64,000 nucleotides of DNA from Rutidosis leptorrhynchoides (GCF_046630445.1 NC_092339.1:314277501-314341500); one strand, 5' to 3'. Counted from the stretch's first letter, positions 39,100-49,829 are shown. Numbers and translations are program-made. Notes: a model not told the origin generated them from the sequence alone.

Positions 39100-39308
39100 G
39101 GTAACGGTGGAACCCCAACTACGAAGCAGGCACATTGGCCCCAACGCAGCGGGTAAACCCCCGGGTAAACCGCAAGCCGACCCTCCACGGTTACCAGGTA
39201 AAGCATCCTCAGGTGAGCTCCCTTTTTGAACGAGATGGCAGTGTCAAGAATCGAACCCGGGTGGCTCCCTTCACTGGAAGTGTCGGTGGCCATCAGCCTG
39301 GATGGTTA
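39068..39308 (-). mobile_element. tRNA-derived SINE in the P450 upstream region
   Basis: The minus-strand orientation has an A-box-like CCATCCAGGCTGATGG near the 5' end, a B box GGGTTCGATTC (39250-39260) and a poly(A) tail seen as about 32 T's at 39068-39099. The perfect 10 bp duplication CAACCATAAA flanks it (39058-39067 and 39309-39318). This is a complete, recent insertion whose 5' end lies 134 bp before the P450 start codon. Confidence 0.9.
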
Positions 39309-39398
39309 CAACCATAAACTTTAAAGTAACTAGTTTTGTTCCCTCAAGTGGTCTTCTAATTCAACTTAACTTCACAATTATCTCACATTCAGGTAGTC

Positions 39399-39406
39399 TA
39401 TAAATA
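39399..39406 (+). promoter_or_regulatory. TATA box of the P450 gene
   Basis: TATAAATA lies 36 bp before the ATG and only about 90 bp from the SINE. A transcription start about 25-30 bases downstream would leave a very short 5' UTR. Plausible by sequence and position only. Confidence 0.6.
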
Positions 39407-39442
39407 ACCAAAACTAATACCTAGAATCATATCAACAGTTCA

Positions 39443-41276
39443 ATGGAATTTCTTCTTCAATTTCTTATTGTGTCATTTCCTCTTATATTTCTCCTCTACC
39501 TTCTTCCTAAAATCATCAAAAACAATTCAAGATTATACGCACCGGGCCCTTTTGCACTACCCTTCATCGGAAACTTGCACCAAATCGATTACAAAAGCCT
39601 GCATACTTCCCTATGGAACATATCCAAATCCTATGGTCCGATTGTATCTCTCCGTATTGGTTTTATGCCAGCTATTGTTGTTTCATCAGCAAGTGTAGCA
39701 AAAGATGTCTTAAAAACCCAAGATATGATCTTTTGTAGTAGGCCTCCATTGCTAGCCCTACAAAAGTTCTCTTATAATGGCATAGATGTCGCATTGTCGT
39801 CATACAACAAGAATTGGAGTGAGATGAGAAAGATCATTACCATTCACTTGTTAAACCAAAAAAGGGTACAGTCTTTAAGATATATTCGCGAAGACGAAGT
39901 CCTACGTACCATGAACAAGATACATGGGTTAGCACTTTCTTCTAACCGTGTAAACTTGAGTGAACTCTTGCAAAGTGCAACCAACAATGTTATGATTCGA
40001 ATGAGTTTTGGCAAGAGGTATGAAGATGGACATGAGCATAAGAAGATTCTTAGACTACTTGATGACCTTCAAGGGATGATAACTGACTTTTTTATTACAG
40101 ATTGTTGGCCCGGTTTGCCATTTGCCGGTCTAATTGATAAGTTAACCGGCAAGATGGGCCGGCTAGATAAGTGTTTTCAGAATTTGGACATGTTTTATCA
40201 AGAACTAATTGAGGAACATCTCAAACCTCAAAACATGAAGTCTAACGAGGAAGACCATGATATTATTGATGTTTTAATTCAACACATGAAAAATCCAGAC
40301 TTGAATACGTTAGAGCTCACTTACAATCACATCAAAGCCATAATATTGGTAAGGAATATGTTCACTTCTTTTGTCAAAATAAGATGTTATATTCAATCAC
40401 ATTTTTTGTACATTCTCATAGTTCAATTTACAAAGGAAAAAGTTCAAAACGGTCATTGTGATAACACAGTTATGGCACGCACATCTGAATACTCTCGTTC
40501 CTCGAGTAGTGAAATGATTATTTACACATTCGTACGTTTGGGTACTATTGTTGTTGTTATTTATGTTCTGTTGGTAGTTGAGAAAAGCTTATCCGTTTAT
40601 CATTTTTTTTATTTATCGTTTAATTATAAAAGTTTTATTACAATGTGTCGATATTTTATTCTTCTTTTAGGATATATTGGCTGCTGGAACGGATACTAGT
40701 GCGGCTACGTTGACATGGGGGATGACAACACTAATAAAGCACCCCGAAGTAATGAAAAAAGCACAAGAAGAAGTGAGAAGTGTGGTTGGAAAGAACAACA
40801 AAGTAGTTGAAGATGATCTTCGAAAACTTACGTATCTAAAGGCGGTGATAAAAGAGGTGATGAGATTATACCCTCCAACTCCTCTTATACCTCGCGAAAC
40901 ATTAAAAGAAACTATCTTACATGGTTATAAGATCGAGTCGAAAACCCTAGTCTACATAAATACTTGGGCTATTGGAAGAGACCCGGAGTCTTGGAAGGAC
41001 CCAGAGGAGTCCTTGCCTGAGAGATTTTTGGGTAGTGATATTGACTTTAAAGGGAACAATTTTGAGTTGGTTCCGTTTGGAGCTGGTCGAAGAATTTGCC
41101 CTGGAATGTCTGTGGGAGTAATGGTGATTGAACTATTTCTTGCTAATCTTCTTTACTTGTTTGATTGGAGTTTGCCAGATGATATGACGAGTGAAGATAT
41201 AGACTTTGAGACTAAGCCTGGCTTAACAATGCACAAGAAAAATGCCCTTAATCTTTTAGCATGTGTTCATCATTAA
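39443..41276 (+). CDS. Cytochrome P450, CYP71 clan, CYP83-like (two exons)
   Basis: Haem monooxygenase anchored in the ER, probably acting in specialised metabolism. The substrate is not predictable. Exon 1 is 39443-40348 (302 codons) and exon 2 is 40671-41276. The intron (40349-40670) has GTAAGG and TTTTAG borders in phase 0, giving 503 residues, the usual length. An N-terminal hydrophobic anchor spans 1-25 and the proline-rich hinge APGPFALPFIGN 33-44. Helix C has WSEMR (125-129), helix I AAGTDTS (306-312), K-helix E364/R367, and PERF is at 418-421. The haem loop PFGAGRRICPG (437-447) has ligand C445. All key motifs are intact. Family level rests on overall resemblance to CYP83-type enzymes. 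CYP71 is the main alternative. Confidence 0.93.
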
Positions 41277-41431
41277 ATAGCTAAGTTGTAATTTCTTTTT
41301 TAAACATAATGTACTTGAAATACCTATATCTATGTTATAACTTTTTTAACTTATTTGAATTTCGTGTTATATATATATATATAATCTGAAAAGAATTACG
41401 AGATACCCCACGCATTCCAACGGGAAGTTAT

Positions 41432-41890
41432 TATATTATATTATACCTACATACTAAAAGGTACGTCAAAATCCGTCGTTTCAGTTGTTTCGAAAATTCG
41501 TTTTGAGTTCGCGTTCACACCCTCAAATTTGACTCAATTTACACAACGACCTCAGGGGTAGAAAGTGTAAATATATAATTTTATTAAAATAAAAGAAACT
41601 AATTCCACCCGAATTTTTAACGGGCCCTATCTTCTTGCTCGGTGCGAGTTAAATTTTTCGGTGACAACCGTTCAACTCGAAATAATTTTACGAACACAAC
41701 GCGACTAGCTATACGTGAAACGGACATCGGTTAAAAAACACTAAATATTTCGGGCTATATTTCATACATATACATACACGTACAACAAACAACCCAACCT
41801 ATTAGATATATTAGGTACCAAACAACGTATATCCAAATTCGTCGCGCGTTGAATACAACCGCAGCAACGCGCGGTCGAATTTTTTTCTAG
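41432..41890 (+). mobile_element. Non-autonomous Helitron candidate
   Basis: The 3' end has a 9 bp perfect stem CGCGCGTTG / CAACGCGCG (41843-41851 with 41865-41873), 13 bases of AT-rich spacer and a terminal CTAG followed by T, as Helitrons require. The body has the usual non-coding, CG-dotted sequence. The 5' TC end could not be fixed, so the start given is a guess. Confidence 0.6.
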
Positions 41891-41929
41891 TTATGCTCAC
41901 AAATTGAAACTTGTTATAATGATACATTG

Positions 41930-41972
<43 letters not shown>
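41930..41972. repeat. Poly(A) tract, 43 bases
   Basis: A homopolymer 40 bases downstream of the Helitron end. It could be the tail of an eroded retroposed sequence. No duplication was found to prove it. Confidence 0.9.
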
Positions 41973-41973
<1 letters not shown>

Positions 41974-42111
41974 AGTGGGCGAGGGCACGTGCATTTAGTG
42001 GACATATTTTTAACTGCTTCTGAAAAGTTCTCAAATGGGTGGCTTCCCATATTTTGCATTTGAAAGCAAATTCCTGATAACTACAGCAACATTTAAACCT
42101 ATAGTTAGTTG

Positions 42112-42155
42112 TGTTAGTAGACTTTTGGATTGCCTCATCATTTATTAGATAGTCC
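42112..42155 (+). repeat. 5' LTR stub of the deleted copia element
   Basis: Matches the start of the 3' LTR at 44922 (TGTTAGTAGACTTTTGG) apart from a two-base difference in a T/A run. It ends at TAGTCCT, where the integrase zinc-finger sequence begins. Confidence 0.9.
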
Positions 42156-43430
42156 TGAATTATGTTTTGCCATGCTTGTCTGCTTGGTAAGCATGTTCGA
42201 CTTCCGTTTTATCCCTCGGTTTCTCATGTTACCTCTTGCTTTGACATTGTTCACTCCGATTTGTGGACGTCTCCGCTTCCGAGTCCAAGTGGTATTAAAT
42301 ATTATGTTATATTTTTAGACCATTTTTCTCACTATCTTTGGGTATTTCCTTTGCATAAAAAGTCAGACGCGTATGCTAAATTTGTTCTTTTCCGCTCCTT
42401 TGTTTTTTTTTTTTTTTTTTTGAAAGGCAAGCTTGCATCAGTCCGGACCGAAGCCTAGTCATCATTTGCACACACACGCGCGCTTTCGGGCAGGAAACCC
42501 GAACAACCCGAACAACACTCCTTTGTTAAAACCCAATTTAATCGTGAAATAAAAGCATTCCAATGTGACCTTGGCAGTGAGTTCGACAATCATTCCATCC
42601 ACCAGCTTTTTCAGTCTAACGGCATCCACATTCGCTTCTCTTGTCCTCAAACATCCCAACAAAATGGAAAATTCGAGCGCATGATTCGAACAATTAACAA
42701 CCTCATTCGTACTCTTCTTTTCCAGGCGCACTTGCCCCCTTCTTTTTGGGTCGAGGCACTTCATATGGCCGCTCACTTTCTCAATATTCTTCCTTCGTCT
42801 ACCATTAACCATGAGATTCCTCACACTCGTTTATATAAATCCCAACCTAACTACACCTTCCTTCGCGTTTTCGGTTGTCTTTGTTACCCTCATCTAAACA
42901 ACACCCATAAACTAGCCCCTCGATCCACACCTTGCATTTTTCTCGGTTACCCCTCTAACCATCGCGGATACTGCTGTCTTGACCTTGCAACAAACAAAAT
43001 CATCATCTCTAGGCATGTCACTTTTGATGAAACTGTCTTTCCATATGGCTCTATGACCCCTACTCGGTCACCATCATATTCTTTCCTAGATTCTCTTACC
43101 ACTCCGTTAACCACCTCCACAAGTGACCAACCAGCAGAACAACCCATACCAATGCCATCACCACCTCCACCCTCACCTCCACCTCCACGTCCCATACCCC
43201 CCCCCCCCCACTACACCTTCCACACAGTCCTCACCATCCTCTGTTCCTCACCCTACTTCTCATACTTATGAGCCAAACCCACCTCCCGTACCTACTCATC
43301 CAATGGTCACCCGCTCTCGAGCTGGTATTACGCGACCTGTCCAACGTTTGAATCTTAATGTTTCTACCATTTCTCCAATTCCTAAATCTTACCCACAAGC
43401 TCTTAACGATCCTAACTGAAAAGTGCTATG
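42156..43430 (+). pseudogene. copia integrase, interrupted by a 113 bp insertion
   Basis: Begins with FCHACLLGKHVRLPF (the CxxC half of the zinc finger) and DIVHSDLWTS (first catalytic Asp). It is broken by the insertion at 42405-42517 and resumes with CDLGSEFDNHS (second Asp) and QQNGKFERMIRTINN (Glu). The stretch FLGYPSNHRGYCC marks the integrase C-terminal part. A Pro-rich linker (43140-43320) leads to RT. A frame break lies around the C-run at 43199-43209. Confidence 0.9.
42405..42517 (-). mobile_element. Short poly(A)-tailed retroposed insertion (113 bp)
   Basis: Flanked by CTCCTTTGTT on both sides (42395-42404 and 42518-42527; the last two bases are ambiguous with the T-run). On the minus strand it ends GCAAGCTTGCCTTTC plus poly(A) and carries a TTCGGG/CCCGAA hairpin near its 5' side. 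The tail resembles the 3' end of the LINE at 55690-55748 (TTGCTTTTC plus A's). It is best read as a severely 5'-truncated LINE, with a SINE as the alternative. Confidence 0.75.
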
Positions 43431-44921
43431 CGCGATGAATATAATGCTTTGATTAAAAATCATACTTGGACCCTTGTGCCCCGACCAATGGACGCTAACA
43501 TTGTTCGTTCTATGTGGCTCTTTCGACATAAGTATAACGCAGATGGTACTTTGAGTCGTTACAAAGCGAGCCTTGTTGCTAATGGGCGCAGCCAGCAGAT
43601 TGGGATCGATTGTGATGAAACTTTCAGCCCAGTTGTTAAGCCAGCTACTATACGCACAGTTCTTAGCCTGGCTCTTTCCAGAAAATTGGCCTATCCATCA
43701 ACTTGATGTTAAAAACGCGTTTCTTAACGGTGATCTTGTTGAGACTATCTATATGCATCAGCATCTAGGTTTCGGGACCCGAAACACCCGGACTATGTTT
43801 GCCTTTTGCAGAAGTCTCTATATGGCCTCAAACAGGCCCCCGGTGCTTGGTTTCAACGTTTTGCTGGTTATGCTACTCGAGCAGGTTTTGTTCACAGTCA
43901 TTGCGACTCTTCGTTATTCATATATCAACAGGGATCAGAGATGACTTATTTACTGTTGTATGTTGACGATATTGTTCTAACAGCTTCCTCTCCTGCTTTT
44001 CTTCGACGGATTATTCAGTCTTTGCATCAAAAATTCTCTATGATAGATTTGGGCCCGTTAAATTACTTCTTGGGGATTTCAGTGATGCGTAACTCTACTA
44101 GCATGTTTCTTTCTCAGAGAAAATACGCTACTGAGATTCTAGAGCGCGCCGGTATGCTTAATTGTAAACCTTGTCGGACTCCAATGGAAACTAATTCTAA
44201 GCTTGGGACTAATGGTCCAGCCGTATCTGACCCCACATTGTATCGGAGTCTTGCTGGCGTACTTCAGTATCTCACATTTACTCGTCCAGATATTACTTAT
44301 GGTGTGCAACAGCTATGTATATTCATGCATGATCCTCGAGAGCCCCATTTAGCAGCTCTTCGACGGATTCTCCGCTACATTCGAGGGACTCTTGATCTTG
44401 GTTTACAGTTGTTTGCTTCCTCGACTGCTTCCCTTGTGGCTTATTCAGATGCTGATTGGGCAGGATGCCCCTCCACACGTAGATCTACGTCCGGTTATTG
44501 TGTTTTTCTTGGAAATAACTTGTATCTTGGTCATCTAAGCGACAACACACACCTTCTAGATCTAGTGTGGAGGCAGAGTATCGGGGTGTTGCTAATGCGG
44601 TTGCTAAAACTTGTTGGCTACGGAATCTTCTTCGCGAGCTTCATTGTCCGCTATTCTCGGCCACTATGGTATACTGTGATAATGTGAGTGCTGTTTACCT
44701 CTCATCAAACCCAGTCCAAAATCAACGAACAAAGCACATTGAGATTGATATTCACTTTGTTCGTGATCTGGTTGCTACGGGATAGGTTCGAGTTCTTCAT
44801 GTCCCATCTCGGTATCAATATGCGGACATTTTTACTAAGGGTCTACCTTCATGCTTATTTGAGGAGTTTCGTTCCAGCTTGACCGTCCGTTCCACTCCCG
44901 CTCCCACTGCGGGGGGCTGTT
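43431..44921 (+). pseudogene. copia reverse transcriptase and RNase H
   Basis: RT starts with MRDEYNALIKNHTWTLVPRP and continues through RYKASLVANGRSQ. After a frame change near 43700 come QLDVKNAFLNGDL, SLYGLKQAPGAWF and the catalytic YVDDIVLT. RNase H follows with YSDADWAGCPSTRRSTSGY. After a further break near 44520 come VEAEYRGVANAVA, CDNVSAVYLSSNP and RTKHIEIDIHFVRD, with a stop at 44783. At least two frameshifts and several substitutions make it non-functional. Confidence 0.92.
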
Positions 44922-45041
44922 AGTAGACTTTTGGATTGCCTCATCATTTTTAGATAGTCCTTTGGCTTGTCATCTTTGTTCCTATATATATGTATTGGAT
45001 TGTATTGTTGATTCAAGAAAGACAAATATAAATCCTTTTCA
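44922..45041 (+). repeat. 3' LTR of the deleted copia element (120 bp)
   Basis: TGTTAGTAG...CCTTTTCA, immediately after the purine tract GCGGGGGGC and before the duplication AGTTG. An LTR of 120 bp is very short for plant copia. Confidence 0.88.
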
Positions 45042-45973
45042 AGTTGCACCGTAATCGCAAACAACAGCCTTCAAGCTAAAACTAAAAACCTTTTCAACTC
45101 GAAGAATATAGATATTTAGACAACTTACTACCACTTGCAATTTTTTCTCTAAAGCGTGATTTAGTACATTAGGACTTCAAAAGTTCACATGCTCTACATT
45201 AAATGTAATTCCATAAAGATTAACCATTTCATACTTTTCATTAAGAAATGAATTGAAACGCTACCAGGTCCGTTGCAAAGCCTAGTACACGTTTATAAAC
45301 CATGAGAAAATATTTAAAAGATTGTCAACCTAAATGAATGAGGGCTTTTTACTTTCGATTTGATTTGTTTCTGTACATCACTTAATTCAATAATTAAAAT
45401 TACTGTTTCTGTACATCACTTAATTCAATAATTAAAATTACTATTTCTTTGTAACTTAATGACCCAATTACTAATTAGGGGTGATTTTTGTTTTGTTAGA
45501 AAAGTATATGTACCTTTTTAAATGTTCTTCCCACTCTATGCTTTTCTCTCTCCTTTTGTATTCTCTTAATATTATTTCAGAAAGCACCAATTTATAGATA
45601 CTGTACGTACAAATAAGAACAAAATAATACAAAATTCAATATGCTTGAATTTATGAAGGAATCCGTGCATAACTGACCGGAAAGTCGAAGATTACTCAAA
45701 CATCAAACCATGCATAATATATTTCTTTTTAATATGTAACACCATTCTTATTTATATTTCGTTAGATAATGATTTTACTGTTATCATCCTCCTATCATCT
45801 TTAAGGAATTATACACAATATAATTCTTCTATGCATTGACAGCTTAAATTCTTTAACTGGTACGTAGTAAAAATCAAGAACACCTTAAATGTGCTATGTA
45901 AAATTTGTATCTCAATTACCTAATTTATTTATTTGCAAAATATGAGAACTTGAATTATTATATGTAAGGATTA
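45042..45973. other. Intergenic DNA with a 38 bp tandem duplication
   Basis: Two perfect 38-base units starting GTTTCTGTACATCACTTAAT lie at 45367-45404 and 45405-45442. Otherwise AT-rich, with no gene seen. Confidence 0.7.
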
Positions 45974-46440
45974 TATGACCCAAACAATAGAGTAATTCTA
46001 GAGAATTACTCTTCCACAATCAACAATCAACAAACGAAAGAACAATAATAAAAGAATGAAAAACACGAGATTTAACGTGGTTATATGTAATCGAATGTCG
46101 ATTACTTTAATCCACGGACCAACTAAGGAGATTTTATTGATATCATTCGTAGATACAGATGAGGGTTACAATAGGATGCTTATATAGGCCAAAAACAACA
46201 AAGAAACACCTTGGAGAACAAGAAAACGTCAATATGGAAACTTCTCGTCAGACCAAGCAGCGCCGCGTCCATATGGGGCCGCGCCGCGCCTCAAAGGCAA
46301 AACTCCAGACAGTAGGTTTCCCAATCTGAGGCTCTGTTCACATGTTAGGCCGCGTCGCGCCTTCCAAGGCCGCGGCGCACCTCCCTGTTCGTCCGAATCC
46401 TTTTTTTTTTTTTTTTTTTGATATTCTTCACATCCAACAT
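45974..46440 (-). repeat. Probable LTR relic
   Basis: It contains ACGAGATTTAACGTGGTTA (near 46063) and TCCACGGACC (near 46112), wording common in plant copia LTR ends, and GC-rich repeats of the type GCCGCGCCGCGCC at 46268-46380. No matching second LTR or primer site is visible. Orientation is a guess. Confidence 0.4.
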
Positions 46441-46714
46441 TATAACCATGAGTCGTGATCCTCATGAGATGTAGGTATGGGATTTGCCACCAAAGTGGTC
46501 ATAATTAGAAATCTTGTTCCAACTATCAACTTAGCTAGAACAACATGTAATCTATTTTATGAATGTTTGTTGTGATTTTTACATAAGGCTATGTTCGTAT
46601 CATGTGATTTGCATGACGTTAGTTAGAAATTTAGAAATTAAATTCAAATTAAAAGAAAAGTTGTGTTTTGCAGTACCCTTTGATACTTCTTTCGAGCTGT
46701 ACAACTGTACAAGA

Positions 46715-47062
46715 CACTACATATAAAATGACATTTAGTGGCATACATTTCTAATGGCACTTCATTTTTGTGCCATTATATATAGCTTATTATGGAACTT
46801 TATTGTATGTCACTAATACTTTGTAACTTTTAGTGACATTTTTTACATTGTGTCATTAATATACACACATATTTGTGGCACAATATTATATATGCCATTA
46901 AAGGGCATGTGTATTAGTGGTACAAATATCATATGCTATTAATGTACACACATTTAAGTGGCATAAGTACATGTATGCCATTATTTCATATGCATTTAAT
47001 GGCCAAATATTTAATGTCATTAATGTATACACACATTAGTGGCACAATTATATATAGTAGTG
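46715..47062. mobile_element. CACTA-ended miniature element, candidate
   Basis: Starts CACTACATATA and ends TATATAGTAGTG. The ends are inverted and followed by many copies of TAGTGGCA / TGGCATA, like the subterminal repeats of CACTA transposons. The expected 3 bp duplication is not visible (AGA against CTA), so the boundaries or the assignment may be wrong. Similar GTGCCACTA motifs at 48889-49060 may be a second relic. Confidence 0.5.
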
Positions 47063-47983
47063 CTAGTGATAGTTTTGATGGGCTAAATGTGTTATAGTGC
47101 CTTTTATGGTTTATAGGGTTCTTGTCAAGTGGTCATTATAGATTGTAAGTCCAACTTTTGATCATGTACTTGAATTTTTTTCACATTTTCGTGAAAAAAT
47201 TCTATAATTGTTAATTGTTAATCACGTTCTCTTGGCGAACAACCACCACCAACTACGTGAACGACCACCCGATTGACCTAAGAAGCGAGATGTGTCACCC
47301 CACCTGCTAAAACAGCCACCACCAGTGGTCACCACCAACAGGGTGGTGAACCACCGCCAACAAGAGCAATGTAAAAAGTCTTTATCCATGTACATGTTCA
47401 TAATAATGATATATTTTACCTTATTCATTAATACACATATATGATATATGATAATATATAAAAGTGGAAAATTTCTTATAGATGTTATAATGTCCCAACA
47501 AGATTGATCCATTTAGATCTTAGTCCATTATGATCTTTTTATTAATTTTGATGATTGGATCACTCTATGATTAGAAAATGGGTGCTTCGGATCGGGAGAC
47601 ACCACAAGAATTAAAGAAGACAAGGAGAGTCTTTCTTGTGGAAGAGGCTGCTGGTTCTGAGGGTAGGGTATAGTACTAATTACCCTTTCCGTTTGAAAAA
47701 AGAGTTCATATTATACGTCATAAAATTAATGGTCTTTACTTAAAATAAAAATAAAAAGCATTCACTTCAACTCTTTTATATATATAAAAGTCGGCAAAAC
47801 TATTACTACTGATTTCATAATTGAACATTTAATTTAATTAAACTACTATAATTTGAAGATTTTTTTACTGGTGAACATTTAATCTAGAACGAGTAATTTA
47901 GAAATACGGAGTAATTTATATTTTAATTTCTTTATATAGGTAAATATTCATATTCATTTGCATCCTTAATTTACGTTAAGATG
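47063..47983. other. Intergenic DNA, nothing recognised
   Basis: AT-rich with scattered short frames. The 96-residue minus frame at 47222-47512 has no recognisable feature and no splice context. Confidence 0.5.
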
Positions 47984-48179
47984 CAAGGGATAAATTTCAG
48001 CCCTTGGATCATGTGATTGACACCCCTTAGATTTAATATAATCACATGTGATTACCAGATTATCCTTCCTTTGTTTTTGTGTTTTAATCTTGGTCATTAA
48101 TCACATGTGATACAAGACCGGTAATCACATGTGATTGTCCCGCCCATCACATAATCTAAAGGCTGAGATTTATCCCTTG
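47984..48179. mobile_element. MITE with about 33 bp inverted ends
   Basis: The left end CAAGGGATAAATTTCAGCCC matches the reverse complement of the right end (CAAGGGATAAATCTCAGCCT), continuing to ATGTGAT. The interior holds three AATCACATGTGATT-type palindromes. No target duplication was recognised. It abuts the fold-back element, which may have destroyed one side. Confidence 0.7.
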
Positions 48180-48762
48180 AGTGGAGTATTGGTGGTGTTA
48201 CTTTTTGGTGTTAGTTAAGAGTATTGTGATGATGTGTTAAAATATAATTGGGTTAAGTATTAAATGAGGATATAAATAATATTTTTAAATCAATAAAAAA
48301 TTTAAAAAAAAAACAAGTGACACCGTCACTTTTGGTGTTTCTTTCTAAGAAATGCCAAAGTGACACCACAAAGTGATGCCCCATTACCCCATATTTGTGG
48401 CGTTTCTTGGTCCACATAAGCAAGTAACTCGCGTTACTTGAGACCGTTACAATTGGTCTTAACACTACAAAAGTGACACTAAGACCAATTGTAACAGTCT
48501 CAAGTAACGCGAGTTACTTGCTTATGTGGACCAAGAAACGCCACAAATATGAGGTAATGGGGCATCACTTTGTTGTGTCACTTTGGCATTTCTTAGAAAG
48601 AAACACCAAAAGTGACGGTGTCACTTGGTTTTTTTTAATTTTTTATTGATTTAAAAATATTATTTATATCCTTATTTAATACTTAACCCAATTATATTTT
48701 AACACATCATCACAATACTCCTAACTAACACCAAAAAGTAACACCACCAATACTCCACTCAA
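48177..48762. repeat. Fold-back element: about 285 bp inverted arms, 18 base loop
   Basis: The left arm 48177-48461 (starting TTGAGTGGAGTATTGG) and right arm 48480-48762 are near-perfect reverse complements with only a few mismatches and short indels. They flank the loop 48462-48479. A transcript would form one long hairpin. No protein frame is shared by the arms. The type could be a long MITE or an inverted gene-fragment duplication. No flanking duplication was found. Confidence 0.93.
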
Positions 48763-49740
48763 CAAAGAAACACGTCCTACTCATCCAAAAAGTGCAAAAA
48801 GGCAAGTGACACCAAAAGTGACACCGTTCACCATTACGAATGGTCTAAGAAACGATACTTAAATGACACAAGTTGAAGTGTCAAAAAAGCCTTGAATCTT
48901 ACAGCGGCACATCTAAAAAGTGCCACTAAAGTGTCAAATGTAAACTGTGACACAATCACAAAGTGCCACTAATGCCATATTTGTAATGTGTGACACAACA
49001 AAAAAGTGCCACCAAAGGTCTTTAGTGGTGGCACTTCTAGTGGCACTTTTTTTGTATGCCACACATACCATTGATGTAACAGACTAAAACCCGGGCTAGT
49101 TGTAAGTTGCCTATTTTGCCCTTAGGGTTTGTGCTTAGTCTTAAGTGCTTTTATTTTAACTAGCCTTTAAGAGCCCGTGTGTTGCACGGCGAATTTATAA
49201 AAATAGTTTTCGTAATCCTTACTATTTGTGCAACATTGTTTCTTGATGATAGCAGTTTAATAACGAAACACTTTAAGAGCCCGTGCATTGCACAACAGCA
49301 TTTTAATCAAAGCCCTCCCGATTATCCAAACAATTTACCGGAAGAATATTATATCCATCATCAAAGCCCTCCCGATCCCATTGTGTACACATGTAGATGT
49401 ACTCCCTTTCTCACCACATAACACTGTTAACTTGAAAATTGAAATCTTCTTGCAAAATATTATTGTGTACACATAGATAAATGTAGTAAATATATGTTCT
49501 ATCCATAAGAAAAAGGGCTACAAAACTGAAAATTAAGCAACATCAATAGTACTCACATAGGGTACATCAGAATGTTCAACCATACAATACGTCTGACCAT
49601 ATAATACGTCTGTAGATCGCAGTGATAACCTTCATCGAATACCCCACCTGCAAAAGGTCAACAACAAAACTGATTTTAGCATATACCTGAAGTAATGAAC
49701 ATTGATTTTATAATGTGAGCCACCAATAAAGTGTGCACAT
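48763..49740. other. Intergenic DNA with CACTA-like and Helitron-like wording
   Basis: 48889-49060 has repeated GTGCCACTA / GTGGCACTT motifs. 49160-49300 has two GAGCCCGTG..TTGCAC motifs like those of plant Helitron-type repeats. At 49560-49647 a minus-strand open segment follows a TTTTGCAG acceptor and could be a terminal exon of the putative gene described at 58615. The LINE target duplication begins at 49725. Confidence 0.4.
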
Positions 49741-49829
49741 GGGAGTTCAAATTGTAAATCTTCTTTTATAGATCTTTTTGATTAGAGAAATAATGTAATA
49801 CTACCTTTATCCAAGAGCTTTTAATCATA

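Larger units (their letters stand above)
42112..45041 (+). mobile_element. Ty1/copia element, internally deleted, TSD AGTTG
   Basis: A 2.9 kb element flanked by AGTTG at 42107-42111 and 45042-45046. It keeps only the first 44-45 bases of its 5' LTR, which join directly to the integrase zinc finger, so primer site, gag and protease are gone. Integrase, RT and RNase H follow with frame breaks, then a purine tract GCGGGGGGC and a 120 bp 3' LTR. Neither strand can now give a functional polyprotein. Confidence 0.93.

Noticed and set aside
38907-39293. 128-residue minus frame with a poly-Lys stretch
   Set aside because: It runs through the SINE and its poly(T) tract. The lysines are the A-tail read on the minus strand.
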